NCBI GenBank assembly: GCA_011523195.1
Contig: WTHH01000329.1
Location: 1 to 13,737 of the forward strand
From: Verrucomicrobiales bacterium
GTDB taxonomy: Bacteria; Verrucomicrobiota; Verrucomicrobiia; Limisphaerales; UBA1096
Length of the DNA stretch: 13,737 nt
Direction: 5' to 3'
Position numbers and translations under genes: made by a program. Of this stretch, positions 1 to 7,793 are shown in pieces. Positions within the stretch are counted from its first letter, which is position 1. The number at the start of each line of letters is the position of its first letter. The notes beneath the pieces are model-generated. The model made no database searches. It saw only the letters and a program-made list of their open reading frames with translations, and was not told the DNA's origin.

Positions 1-1861
1 GCAAATACCGCGGTTTATCGAGCGTGGCACGTTTGCGAAACAGCGAGCCTAGACCGGGGATGTTGCCAAGGATCGGCACGGACTCGACCACCGTACGCTG
101 CTCACGCTCGAGCACGCCGCCCATCATGATGCTCTGCCCTGTCCCCACAACCACGCGCGTGGACAACTCCTGTGTTCGCCATTTTGGTAGGAAAATCTGC
201 ATGCGATTGTCGTCGGTTTTGTCCACCTCCTCCACGGTCTGGCCGTCAAGCGAGACGTAGCTGACGTTTTGATTTACCACCGGGTGCAGAGCCATCAGGA
301 TGCTTTGCCCGTCGCCGCCGATACTGGCGACGACATCGAGCGAGACGCCGGCCGTGATCTTGCTCGGCTTGCCGGTCGGGACGAGCCTCGCGGTGGATAC
401 CCGCTCAAGCACGGTTTCCTCGATGGTGAATTGCTCGTAGTAGTAGTTGACCTCGCCGTCGTTTATGCGGCCGGGCCGGTTGTTGAGCAGCGTCAGGCGC
501 GGGGCACTGAGTAGTTGGCTCTCGCCGCTCTGTTCCAGGGCAGTGAGCGCGGCGGACAAGTCAGTCGACGAAAGGATATCGCTGTCCTGAAAAACGTTTC
601 GCAGCGTGACACGCGTGAGCATCCCCTCCTCGCCGCCGAGTGTGCCGCGGCTGATCCCGGTCTGGTCCTTGACCGCGCCGTTGGCGATGCTCGAGGCCCA
701 GCGGAAGCCGAGGTCAAGAAATGCCGCCTCCGAAATCGTGATGAAACGCGCCTCAATCAGCACCTGCTGTATCGGGCGGTCGAACTCGGCGATGATCTTC
801 TCGAGCAGTTCAAATTGCGACGGCGTGCCGGTGGCCACGATCAGATTGCGCTCGTAATCGATCATGAACTCGCCCTTGAAGAATTTTTCGATTGCCTCCT
901 CGATGGAGGGATTCTGCGACTTACTGTCGTTGACGAACTTTTCGTACGTCGCAGTTTCCTTCGTGACACTTGGGCCTTCCGCCGGCGTGGTGGTGACTGA
1001 GACCACCTCATCCGGCCCAAACTGTGCCGGGACGATGAAGCCCCTGCGCAAACGGTAAAACCGCGTCTCCTCAATTAGCTCTTTCGATGCCTTGCCATCG
1101 ATCACCCAGATCAAGTCCTCGCCGACCTGAAACTTCACGCCTGTGTTGCGCGAGATGTAGGCCAGCAACTCGCCGAGGGTCACCTTTTCGAGATTGAGCG
1201 TCAGCTTTTGTTGCATAGGCTCCATCTCCTGGTCTGCGACAAAATTGATTCCGTGTTCCTTGCCAATGTCGAACAGGATCTGCTGTATCGGCTGATTGTC
1301 CGCCTGAACGGTCACCTTGTTTTTCAGCAACTCGGACATCCGGCCCCGCTCGCTGTTGGCGTCGAACAGGAAGCCTTTCTTGGTGACCTCTTTGCCATAC
1401 GTTTCTGGCACATATGGTGTGGCCTCGATCATTTCCAGCGCATCACGCAGATCCTTCCGGGGCGGCAGGCCTCGATCCTTGCTTTCCTTCCACAGCTCCT
1501 TGAGAGAGGGATTCATGCCGGTCTGCTTCGCGTTGATGCTGCGGATGCGATCCTCAACTGCCTGCTGGCGAAGCAGGGTTTTTTGCGTGGTCACCCATTC
1601 CCCGATCCGCTGCAGCGTGGCGTCGTCGGGGTGCTTCTGCAGCAACAACCCGATCTCGGCCTCGGCTTCCTCCCACTTGCCTTTTTCCGAGAGGCTGAAA
1701 ATAAAATCGAGTTCCTCGTCGTACGCAGCATTGTACGTCACCCGATCGTTGAGGCTAAATGTCTCCTTGTCGCCCTTGGGAGAACGGCACCCGGCCATCG
1801 TGACCACCACCAATCCAAGTGCCCCCACGGCCAAGTGCTTGGCCAAGCGCTCAAGTTTCAT
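1..1861 (-). CDS. Secretin (GspD/PilQ-like outer-membrane channel), lipoprotein type, 3' end cut by window edge
   Basis: Reads without a stop from the ATG at 1861 to the left edge (620 codons), so the C-terminus is missing. Residues 1-25 form a lipoprotein signal: basic start (MKLERLAKH), hydrophobic stretch, then MAGC with Cys25 as the predicted lipidated residue. Residues about 55-110 are helical and charged. Residues about 181-255 look like an STN/N0 domain, about 263-361 an N1/NolW-like domain ending in EFDRPIQQVLIEARF, and from about 365 the secretin barrel. The barrel carries SAPRLTLLNNRPGRINDGE (452-470) and the family signature VPILGNIPGLGSLFRK (595-610). Secretins form the outer-membrane ring of type II secretion systems or type IV pili; which one is not clear, because no pilus or Gsp gene is nearby. 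An alternative in-frame ATG at 1891 overlaps the mqnC stop as ATGA and would add ten residues; 1861 is preceded by a weak purine-rich AGAGAGAT. Confidence 0.9.
   Translation of the reverse strand, partial: MKLERLAKHLAVGALGLVVVTMAGCRSPKGDKETFSLNDRVTYNAAYDEELDFIFSLSEKGKWEEAEAEIGLLLQKHPDDATLQRIGEWVTTQKTLLRQQAVEDRIRSINAKQTGMNPSLKELWKESKDRGLPPRKDLRDALEMIEATPYVPETYGKEVTKKGFLFDANSERGRMSELLKNKVTVQADNQPIQQILFDIGKEHGINFVADQEMEPMQQKLTLNLEKVTLGELLAYISRNTGVKFQVGEDLIWVIDGKASKELIEETRFYRLRRGFIVPAQFGPDEVVSVTTTPAEGPSVTKETATYEKFVNDSKSQNPSIEEAIEKFFKGEFMIDYERNLIVATGTPSQFELLEKIIAEFDRPIQQVLIEARFITISEAAFLDLGFRWASSIANGAVKDQTGISRGTLGGEEGMLTRVTLRNVFQDSDILSSTDLSAALTALEQSGESQLLSAPRLTLLNNRPGRINDGEVNYYYEQFTIEETVLERVSTARLVPTGKPSKITAGVSLDVVASIGGDGQSILMALHPVVNQNVSYVSLDGQTVEEVDKTDDNRMQIFLPKWRTQELSTRVVVGTGQSIMMGGVLEREQRTVVESVPILGNIPGLGSLFRKRATLDKPRYL
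1838..1847. repeat. Iterated palindrome CTTGGCCAAG, copy 1
   Basis: Exact copy, followed on the plus strand by CGC. It lies in codons 5-8 of the secretin gene, inside the signal peptide, read as RLAK. Confidence 0.8.
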
Positions 1862-1887
1862 ATCTCTCTTTTGTTGTTTCAAATTCG

Positions 1888-2997
1888 TCATGCCGCTGCT
1901 GCCTGACCATCGACCAGTCGATACCAGTTGTCGCGCTGCCGCGCCGTGTAGCCAATGCCCTCAATCAACCGCTGCATGTCTGCCACGCCCATGCAAAATG
2001 TCGTGCCGGCCTCGGAAACCACGTTTTCCTCGATCATGATGCTGCCCAAATCATTCGCGCCGTACTTTAACGCCACCTGGCCAATCTCCAACCCCTGCGT
2101 CACCCAAGAGCTTTGGATGTTGGGCACGTTGTCGAGGTAGATCCGGCTCAACGCCTGCATCCGAAGATATTCATTTGCGCCGACGGTCGGGGCCTTGAGC
2201 TTTGTGTTCTCGGCCTGAAACGTCCATGCGATGAACGCCGTGAAGCCGCCGGTTTCATCCTGCTGCCGGCGCACTCGCTCGAGATGCTCGACACGGTGCT
2301 CAATGTTTTCCACGTGGCCAAACATCATCGTTGCCGTGGTGGCCATGTCCAGTTTGTGCGCGATGGCCATCACCTCCAGCCAGTCGTCGCTCATTGCCTT
2401 GAGCGGCGCGATGCGGTTGCGGATCTCGTCCACCAAAATTTCACCGCCGCCGCCGGGGATGGAGCCCAGCCCCGCGTCCCGGAAGTCCCGGATCAACATC
2501 TCAAGCGGCTCGTCGAATACATCGCGAAAGTGGATAAACTCGCTCGGGCTGAAGGCGTGGATGTTGATTTGCGGAAACTTGACCCGGATGTGCGATAGCA
2601 GGTCGAGGTACCATTGCTTGTCCAACTTGGGATGGTGACCACCCTGCATGAGAATCTGCGTGCCGCCAAGCGCAACGGTCTCCTCGATTTTTTTGTCGAT
2701 CTCATCGTGCGTGATGACGTAGGAGTCGTCCTGTTTTTCCGAGCGCCAAAATGCACAGAACTTGCAGTAGACATTGCAGACGTTGGTGTAGTTGATGTTG
2801 CGATCGACGATGTAGGTGACGATGTCGTTGCCTTGGCCATCGTAATCATCAGCCTTGGCCAGACGACGGCGGCGGTCGGCCAGCGCGCCGAGTTGCTGTA
2901 GCGGCAGGCTGTACAGCTCCACCGCCTCGGCTCCGGTGATGCGCTCACCGTTCCATACTTTTTGACAGAGGTCGTCCAATGTGGCGTTGCAACCCAC
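1888..2997 (-). CDS. mqnC: Cyclic dehypoxanthinyl futalosine synthase, radical SAM enzyme of menaquinone synthesis
   Basis: 369 residues. MqnC cyclises dehypoxanthine futalosine in the futalosine route to menaquinone, a cytosolic radical-SAM reaction. The radical SAM cluster motif is visible as CNVYCKFC, with cysteines 74, 78 and 81. Family hallmarks follow: ILMQGGHHPKLDKQWY, HAFSPSEF, GSIPGGGGEIL, TATMMFGHVE and the C-terminal GANDLGSIMIEENVVSEAGT. Length matches the family. The start is a GTG; an in-frame TAA lies 12 bases upstream, so the only other candidate is a TTG at 2979 (residue 7). No clear Shine-Dalgarno is seen for either. It lies 62 bases downstream of glnS and just before the secretin gene on the same strand, so the three may be co-transcribed. 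Other mqn genes are not in the window. The related MqnE/MqnA steps must be encoded elsewhere if the pathway is complete. Confidence 0.95.
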   Translation of the reverse strand: MGCNATLDDLCQKVWNGERITGAEAVELYSLPLQQLGALADRRRRLAKADDYDGQGNDIVTYIVDRNINYTNVCNVYCKFCAFWRSEKQDDSYVITHDEIDKKIEETVALGGTQILMQGGHHPKLDKQWYLDLLSHIRVKFPQINIHAFSPSEFIHFRDVFDEPLEMLIRDFRDAGLGSIPGGGGEILVDEIRNRIAPLKAMSDDWLEVMAIAHKLDMATTATMMFGHVENIEHRVEHLERVRRQQDETGGFTAFIAWTFQAENTKLKAPTVGANEYLRMQALSRIYLDNVPNIQSSWVTQGLEIGQVALKYGANDLGSIMIEENVVSEAGTTFCMGVADMQRLIEGIGYTARQRDNWYRLVDGQAAAA

Positions 2998-3032
2998 GCG
3001 GGGAGTTTACTGTTTCGCGTCCAAAAGGCAAC

Positions 3033-3048
3033 GCGCTTGGCCAAGCGC
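3033..3048. repeat. Iterated palindrome, copy 2 (16-base form)
   Basis: GCGCTTGGCCAAGCGC, the longest symmetric form of the motif. It lies in the 62-base gap between glnS and mqnC, 12 bases past the glnS stop in the direction of transcription. It could also act as an mRNA hairpin between the two genes. Confidence 0.85.
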
Positions 3049-3059
3049 CCGCCCGGAAT

Positions 3060-4784
3060 TCAGCCCTTGGCCTGCTGCTTGGCCCAGGCGTCACGCAGCG
3101 TGACCGTGCGATTGAAAACCGGCTTGCCTGGCTGCGAGTCTTTTGCGTCAGTACAAAAATAGCCAAGGCGCTCAAACTGATACAGCGTACCCGGCTCAGT
3201 GTCCGCGAGCCCCGGCTCCAGCTTGGCGTCGCGGATTACTTCCAGCGAATCGGGATTGAGATGGTCAATGAACGTTTTGCCGTCCTCCTCCCTGTTGGGA
3301 TCCTCGACCGTGAACAGCCGGTCGTACAGGTGCACTTCCGTTTCGAACGCCTTCGCTGCCGACACCCAGTGTATGGTGCCTTTGACCTTGCGTCCGTCCG
3401 GGGCGTTCCCGCCTCTTGTCTCGGGATCGTAGGTGCAGTGCAGTTCCACCACCTCCCCGGCAGCGTTCTTGATGACCTCCTGGCAGGTGATGAAAAAGGC
3501 AAAGCGCAAGCGCACCTCGCGCCCCGGACCCAGCCGGAAGAACTTCTTTGGCGGATCCTCCATGAAGTCATCGCGCTCGACGTAAATCTCCCGCGTGAAC
3601 GGCATCGTGCGCGTGCCAGCCTCGGGATTCTTCGGGTTGTTGACCGCTTCAAGCTCCTCGACTTTGCCCTCCTCAAAATTGGTGATGACCACCTTGAGCG
3701 GCCGCAGGACTGCCAGCCGCCGCTCGGCCGTCTCGTTTAAATCCTGTCGGATGCTGTGCTCGAGCAGGGCCACATCGGTGAGGCTGTTGAACTTTGTCAG
3801 GCCAATGGTTTTGCAGAACGACCGAATGCTCGCCGGGGTGTACCCGCGCCGACGCAGCCCAGAAACTGTCGGCATACGGGGATCGTCCCAGCCGTCGACA
3901 TGCCCTTCCTCCACAAGCGACAAAAGCTTACGCTTGCTCAGGACGGTGTAGGTCAGGTTCAGTCGGGCGAACTCAATCTGGCGCGGGTGGCAATCAACCT
4001 CAACATTATCCAGCACCCAGTCGTAAAGCGGCCGGTGCACCTCAAACTCCAGTGTGCACAGCGAGTGGGTGATGCCCTCAATCGAGTCAGACAGGCAGTG
4101 CGTGAAATCGTACATCGGGTAGATACACCACTTGTCACCGGTGCGGTGATGCTGCGTTTTGCGGATGCGATACAACACCGGATCGCGCATGTGCAAGTTC
4201 GGCGAGGCCATATCGATCTTCGCCCGCAGCACCCGCGTGCCGTCCTCGAATTCGCCGACCCGCATACGCTCGAACAACTCGAGATTTTCCTCCGGCGACC
4301 GATCGCGGTACGGACTGTTTTTGCCGGGGCGAGTCGGGGTGCCGCGATGCTCGGCGATCTCGTCCAGCGTTAGGTCGCAGACAAATGCCTTACCATTTTC
4401 AATCAGCTCAACCGCGTAGCCGTAAAGTTTCTCAAAATAGTCAGACGCGAAGTAAAGATTTTTGCCCCAGTCAAAACCAAGCCAAGCCACATCCTCCTTA
4501 ATCGAGTCCACGTACTCGATGTCCTCCTTCACTGGGTTGGTGTCGTCGAAACGTAGGTGGCAGACACTTGCGTCGCTTTCCTGCGCGACGCCGAAGTTCA
4601 GGCAGATCGACTTCGCGTGCCCGATATGAATGTACCCGTTGGGCTCCGGCGGAAACCGCGTCACCGCCGAGGCATGCTTCCCGCTGGACAGGTCGTTCGC
4701 GATGATTTCACGGATGAAATCGAGCGACTCCGGCGCCGCATCACCGCTGTTCGGCTCAGTTGAATTGTCGTTTGGATTCCCCAT
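3060..4784 (-). CDS. glnS: Glutaminyl-tRNA synthetase
   Basis: 574 residues from the ATG at 4784. GlnRS is a cytosolic class I synthetase that charges tRNA-Gln with glutamine directly. The ATP-binding HIGH motif is in PPEPNGYIHIGHAKSICLNF (HIGH at 53-56), and the KMSKS equivalent is VLSKRKL (281-287). GlnRS-type features include LRFDDTNPVKED (77-88), WCIYPMYDFTHCLSDSIEGITH (219-240), HPRQIEFARLNL (266-277) and a C-terminal anticodon-binding beta-barrel region (about 355-560). Length is close to the E. coli enzyme. The frame stays open upstream to a TTG at 4814, which would add MAAGRQPNDT; ATG is preferred, but neither has a recognisable Shine-Dalgarno. A perfect 26-base palindrome ends 6 bases upstream of the ATG. 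Its presence means the organism can glutaminylate tRNA-Gln directly instead of relying only on GatCAB transamidation. Confidence 0.97.
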   Translation of the reverse strand: MGNPNDNSTEPNSGDAAPESLDFIREIIANDLSSGKHASAVTRFPPEPNGYIHIGHAKSICLNFGVAQESDASVCHLRFDDTNPVKEDIEYVDSIKEDVAWLGFDWGKNLYFASDYFEKLYGYAVELIENGKAFVCDLTLDEIAEHRGTPTRPGKNSPYRDRSPEENLELFERMRVGEFEDGTRVLRAKIDMASPNLHMRDPVLYRIRKTQHHRTGDKWCIYPMYDFTHCLSDSIEGITHSLCTLEFEVHRPLYDWVLDNVEVDCHPRQIEFARLNLTYTVLSKRKLLSLVEEGHVDGWDDPRMPTVSGLRRRGYTPASIRSFCKTIGLTKFNSLTDVALLEHSIRQDLNETAERRLAVLRPLKVVITNFEEGKVEELEAVNNPKNPEAGTRTMPFTREIYVERDDFMEDPPKKFFRLGPGREVRLRFAFFITCQEVIKNAAGEVVELHCTYDPETRGGNAPDGRKVKGTIHWVSAAKAFETEVHLYDRLFTVEDPNREEDGKTFIDHLNPDSLEVIRDAKLEPGLADTEPGTLYQFERLGYFCTDAKDSQPGKPVFNRTVTLRDAWAKQQAKG

Positions 4785-4790
4785 CGTGTC

Positions 4791-4816
4791 GTTTGGCTGC
4801 CGGCCGGCAGCCAAAC
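4791..4816. promoter_or_regulatory. 26-base perfect palindrome upstream of glnS
   Basis: The 13-base half GTTTGGCTGCCGG is followed directly by its exact reverse complement CCGGCAGCCAAAC. It ends 6 bases from the preferred glnS ATG and lies in the divergent gap between glnS and the dipeptidase gene. As DNA it could be an operator; in glnS mRNA it could form an 11-pair stem with a GGCC loop next to the start codon. If glnS instead starts at the TTG at 4814, the palindrome is partly coding. Confidence 0.6.
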
Positions 4817-4840
4817 CGCGAGCCTAAATCAGCTCCCGAA

Positions 4841-4850
4841 CTTGGCCAAG
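4841..4850. repeat. Iterated palindrome CTTGGCCAAG, copy 3
   Basis: Exact copy followed by CGC, in the divergent gap between glnS and the dipeptidase gene. Confidence 0.8.
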
Positions 4851-4910
4851 CGCATAACCCTCACCGACTCCGTGCTTCACAGGATGCAGTTTGTGCCGTT
4901 GACTGTTGCC

Positions 4911-4923
4911 GCGCTTGGCCAAG
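4911..4923. repeat. Iterated palindrome, copy 4 (GCGCTTGGCCAAG)
   Basis: Exact core at 4914-4923 preceded by GCG, so in the opposite orientation to copies followed by CGC. It lies 16 bases upstream of the dipeptidase ATG and 73 bases from copy 3. Confidence 0.8.
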
Positions 4924-4939
4924 CAGCCGGCGCCCTGTC

Positions 4940-6022
4940 ATGCCGGAAAAAGCCCCACTTATTTTTGACGTCCACCTCGACCTGTCGATGAACGCGCTCG
5001 AGTGGAACCGCGACTTGTCGCGGCCACTCGTAGAAATTCGCGAACGCGAGGCCGGCCAGACCGACAAACCGGACCGCGGCCAAGGCACAGTCAGCCTGCC
5101 GGAGATGCGTCGCGGAAACATCGGCCTTTTTGTTGGGACGCAGATCGCCCGCTACACCAAGCGCCACAACCCGTTGCCCGGTTGGCACTCGCCAGCTCAG
5201 GCCTGGGCACAGACACAGGGCCAGCTGGCTTGGTACCGCGAAATGGAACAACAGGGCGAGCTGGCACAGATCACCAACCTCGAGCAACTCGAGGCGCACT
5301 TGGCCAAGTGGGAAACCGGCCCGACTGAGTCGCTCCCGATCGGCTACTTGCTCAGCCTCGAGGGGGCCGACTCGATGGTCACCCTTGGCCATCTGGAACA
5401 GGCCTACGCCTCCGGCCTGCGCGCGCTTGGCCCGGCGCATTACGGCCCGGGCACCTACGCGCCGGGCACGGACGAAAGCGGACCGCTTGGCCAAGCGGGA
5501 CCGGATCTGCTCCGCGAGATGGAGCGCCTCGGCATCATTCTCGACGTCACCCACCTGAGCGACGAGTCTCTCGATCAGGCGATGGATTTGTTTGGCGGCA
5601 CCGTCTGGGCCAGCCATTGCAACTGCCGCGCGCTGGTGCCGGGCGACCGCCAGCTCAGCGACGAGCAGCTCAAGCGAGTGATCGAGCGAGACGGCGTCAT
5701 CGGTGCGGCGTTCGATGCTTGGATGCTCATCCCCGGTTGGCAACGCGGCGTGACTACTCCGGAGTCATCCGGGGTGGCCCTATCGCATGTCGTCGATCAC
5801 ATTGACTACGTTTGCCAGCTTGCCGGGGATGCAAAACACGCCTGCATCGGCACAGACCTCGACGGCGGCTTTGGCCGCGAACAGTCGCCCGGTGACATGG
5901 ACACCATAGCCGACCTGCAAAAAATACCCACCATACTGGCCAGCCGCGGCTACTCGCCGGAGGACATCGACGGCATCATGGGAGGGAACGCGATAGACCT
6001 GCTGCGCCGCACCTGGTCGTAG
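4940..6022 (+). CDS. Membrane (renal-type) dipeptidase, peptidase family M19
   Basis: 360 residues from the ATG at 4940; the frame is open further upstream, but the family match begins here with LIFDVHLDLSMN. M19 enzymes are binuclear zinc dipeptidases of the amidohydrolase fold. The metal-ligand pattern is visible: H12 and D14 (DVHLD), E141 (LSLEGAD), H205 (DVTHLSD), H226 (ASHCNCRAL), and D306 within IGTDLDGGFG. The C-terminal GGNAIDLLRR matches the family ending. No signal peptide or lipobox is seen, so it is probably cytoplasmic. The substrate cannot be read from sequence; family members cleave assorted dipeptides, including ones with D-amino acids. It is divergent from glnS and lies 48 bases before the exosortase gene on the same strand. 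Two copies of the CTTGGCCAAG palindrome lie inside the gene, read in different frames (HLAKW and PLGQA). No Shine-Dalgarno is obvious. Confidence 0.92.
   Translation: MPEKAPLIFDVHLDLSMNALEWNRDLSRPLVEIREREAGQTDKPDRGQGTVSLPEMRRGNIGLFVGTQIARYTKRHNPLPGWHSPAQAWAQTQGQLAWYREMEQQGELAQITNLEQLEAHLAKWETGPTESLPIGYLLSLEGADSMVTLGHLEQAYASGLRALGPAHYGPGTYAPGTDESGPLGQAGPDLLREMERLGIILDVTHLSDESLDQAMDLFGGTVWASHCNCRALVPGDRQLSDEQLKRVIERDGVIGAAFDAWMLIPGWQRGVTTPESSGVALSHVVDHIDYVCQLAGDAKHACIGTDLDGGFGREQSPGDMDTIADLQKIPTILASRGYSPEDIDGIMGGNAIDLLRRTWS
5297..5310. repeat. Iterated palindrome, copy 5 (14-base form)
   Basis: CACTTGGCCAAGTG, core at 5299-5308, within the dipeptidase gene and read as HLAKW. Confidence 0.8.
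5483..5498. repeat. Iterated palindrome, copy 6 (16-base form)
   Basis: CCGCTTGGCCAAGCGG, core at 5486-5495, within the dipeptidase gene but read in a different frame from copy 5 (PLGQA). Confidence 0.8.
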
Positions 6023-6070
6023 GGTTTGCTCGCGGTTTTGTCGTCGACTGTTTAAGCTGCCGCGCCTTCG

Positions 6071-7066
6071 ATGAGCGAGCCGGAGAATCAAAACGAAGCA
6101 CCACGACCCAGCGTGATGGATGAAATCTCACGCCTATGGGGCGGGCTACCGGATAAGCCGCTGTTTCTCGCGCTGATCGGCACTTGGCTGCTTTTCTTCC
6201 AGTTTCTCGGGAACTCCACTCTCGGGTATGTTGACACTCACTCCCTCTACGCGTGGATGAGTTACACCTACAGCACCTCCAAGGACGACGAGCTGGGTTA
6301 CATCATTCCGTTGATTGTGCTCGGGTTGTGCTACTGGAAACGCGACGAGTTACTGGCTGTGCCGAAGCGAACGTGGTGGCCAGCCTTGGCGTTGGTCGCC
6401 ATCGCGCTGGCGATCCATCTGGTCGGGTACGTGATTCAGCAGGCCCGGGTTTCTATCGTCGGTTTTTATCTCGGAATCTACGCGTTGACCGGGCTGGTCT
6501 GGGGGCCGAGTTGGCTGCGCGTCAGTTTTTTTCCGTGCCTGCTTTTTGCCTTTGGCGTGCCGGTCGGCACGATGGCGGAAACGGTGACGGTGCCGCTCAG
6601 CCACATCGCCTCCGACATCACCGGCTGGATCTGCGGAACTTTGCTGGGGATCGATATCATTCAGGAGGGCGTACAGATTTCAGACTCACAACGGCGCTAC
6701 ACCTACGCCATCGCCGCGGCGTGCAGCGGGCTGCGGAGCCTGATCGTTACGCTCGCCTTCTTCACCATCTACGGGTTTGTGGCGTTCACAAAAAAATGGA
6801 AAACCGGCGTGATCATCCTGTCGGCATTCCCATTGGCCGTCGCGGGAAATGTGCTTCGGTTGACGTTGATAATCTTTGCCGCAGAAATGGTCGAGACGGC
6901 CAAACCGGGGGGCGGACAGGCGGCAGGAAACTTCGTGCACGACAACGGCATCCTCAGTCTGCTGCCCTATGTGCCCGCTTTTATCGGCGTGTTTATTCTC
7001 GGTCGTGTCATCAAAGAGGACGACCAAACTAATCCGGAACCGATCACGGAGGAAAGCGATGAATAA
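6071..7066 (+). CDS. Exosortase (EpsH/XrtA-like integral membrane transpeptidase)
   Basis: 331 residues with about eight hydrophobic segments (roughly 30-48, 75-90, 103-124, 127-148, 150-168, 210-240, 246-271 and 293-313), so it is an inner-membrane protein. Exosortases recognise C-terminal sorting tags of the PEP-CTERM kind on exported proteins and cleave near the tag. The catalytic triad of the exosortase/archaeosortase family can be placed: Cys218 in AAACSGLRSL, Arg263 in GNVLRLT and His290 in NFVHDNG. The N-terminal 25 residues are polar and the C-terminus ends in an acidic tail. The exact exosortase subtype cannot be assigned by eye. The next gene, an EpsI-type partner, overlaps its end by 8 bases, so the two are translationally coupled. 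No PEP-CTERM-tagged target protein is encoded in this window, so the cognate tag is unknown. Confidence 0.93.
   Translation: MSEPENQNEAPRPSVMDEISRLWGGLPDKPLFLALIGTWLLFFQFLGNSTLGYVDTHSLYAWMSYTYSTSKDDELGYIIPLIVLGLCYWKRDELLAVPKRTWWPALALVAIALAIHLVGYVIQQARVSIVGFYLGIYALTGLVWGPSWLRVSFFPCLLFAFGVPVGTMAETVTVPLSHIASDITGWICGTLLGIDIIQEGVQISDSQRRYTYAIAAACSGLRSLIVTLAFFTIYGFVAFTKKWKTGVIILSAFPLAVAGNVLRLTLIIFAAEMVETAKPGGGQAAGNFVHDNGILSLLPYVPAFIGVFILGRVIKEDDQTNPEPITEESDE
7048..7056 (+). promoter_or_regulatory. Ribosome binding site of the epsI-like gene
   Basis: GGAGGAAAG, with the GGAGG core ending 6 bases before the ATG at 7059. It lies within the exosortase coding sequence. It is the only strong Shine-Dalgarno in the window and fixes the start of the epsI-like gene. 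Most other genes here (glnS, the dipeptidase, pgi and mnmG) show none. Confidence 0.8.
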
Positions 7067-7793
7067 GAAAGCCATCTCGATTTTGATCGTTTTCCTCGTC
7101 CTCATCGGGGTGTCTACCGCCTTCCTCAGTCAGCTCACTTTCGCGCTCGGAAACCCCGGGGTGCGGTTGGCCGAGATGCAGATTTTCAACGAGACCAACC
7201 AAGTCGTCCGCACCAACGGCGTGGCCCTGCCGCCAGACGTAATGCAGTGCGTCTCGAAGGCAACGCCCATCACCACGAAGGAACTGGAATGGTTACCGGA
7301 AGACACCACCTACGGTCGTCGCCGCTACACGTTTCCCGACAAGACTTGGATCGAGAATAACGTTGTATTGATGGGGCACGACCGCACCTCCATCCATAAA
7401 CCGGAATACTGTCTGCCCGGGCAGGGCTTCACCATCGACCACCGCGAGGTCGTAGATATCCCAATCGCGCAGCCTCATCTCTACGATTTACCGGTCATGA
7501 AACTGACGACGTCCCGACCGTTCCGGGACAGCAACGGCAACGAAGTGCAAATGCGCGGCATCTACGTTTATTGGTTCGTCGCAGACGACAAACTGGCGAC
7601 GGACCACTTTGACCGCATGTGGACGATGACCAAGGGTCTGCTCACCGAGGGAGAGCTGCAGCGCTGGGCCTACATCTCCTACTTCGCCATCTGTCAACCG
7701 GGTGCGGAAGACGAAACCTACGCCAAGATGGCAAAGTTCATCACGGAATCCGTGCCCAAGTTTCAAACCACCACCGGCCCGCCGAAGGGCTGA
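7059..7793 (+). CDS. Exosortase-associated EpsI-like protein (DUF3485 type)
   Basis: 244 residues. The start is the ATG at 7059, preceded by a good Shine-Dalgarno and overlapping the end of the exosortase gene. One N-terminal hydrophobic segment (about 5-30) anchors it in the inner membrane, with the remainder predicted on the outer face. The family signature is a conserved Glu-x-Cys followed by a glycine-rich turn, visible here as HKPEYCLPGQGF (113-124, Cys118). RGIYVYWFVADD (167-178) and the helical C-terminus (about 181-233) also fit. EpsI domains occur fused to the C-terminus of some exosortases or as separate neighbours, as here. Their biochemical role is not firmly established; a part in exopolysaccharide assembly or exosortase function is inferred from context. 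The gene ends exactly where uvrC ends on the other strand, with no spacer. Confidence 0.85.
   Translation: MNKKAISILIVFLVLIGVSTAFLSQLTFALGNPGVRLAEMQIFNETNQVVRTNGVALPPDVMQCVSKATPITTKELEWLPEDTTYGRRRYTFPDKTWIENNVVLMGHDRTSIHKPEYCLPGQGFTIDHREVVDIPIAQPHLYDLPVMKLTTSRPFRDSNGNEVQMRGIYVYWFVADDKLATDHFDRMWTMTKGLLTEGELQRWAYISYFAICQPGAEDETYAKMAKFITESVPKFQTTTGPPKG

Noticed and set aside
1208..2039. Long plus-strand ORFs opposite the secretin and mqnC genes (up to about 240 codons)
   Set aside because: They are composition-driven shadows in G+C-rich DNA; the minus strand encodes recognised families across the same bases.
4760..4939. 60-residue N-terminal extension of the dipeptidase
   Set aside because: It overlaps the divergent glnS start, looks low-complexity and antisense-like, and includes two palindromes; the family begins near the ATG at 4940.
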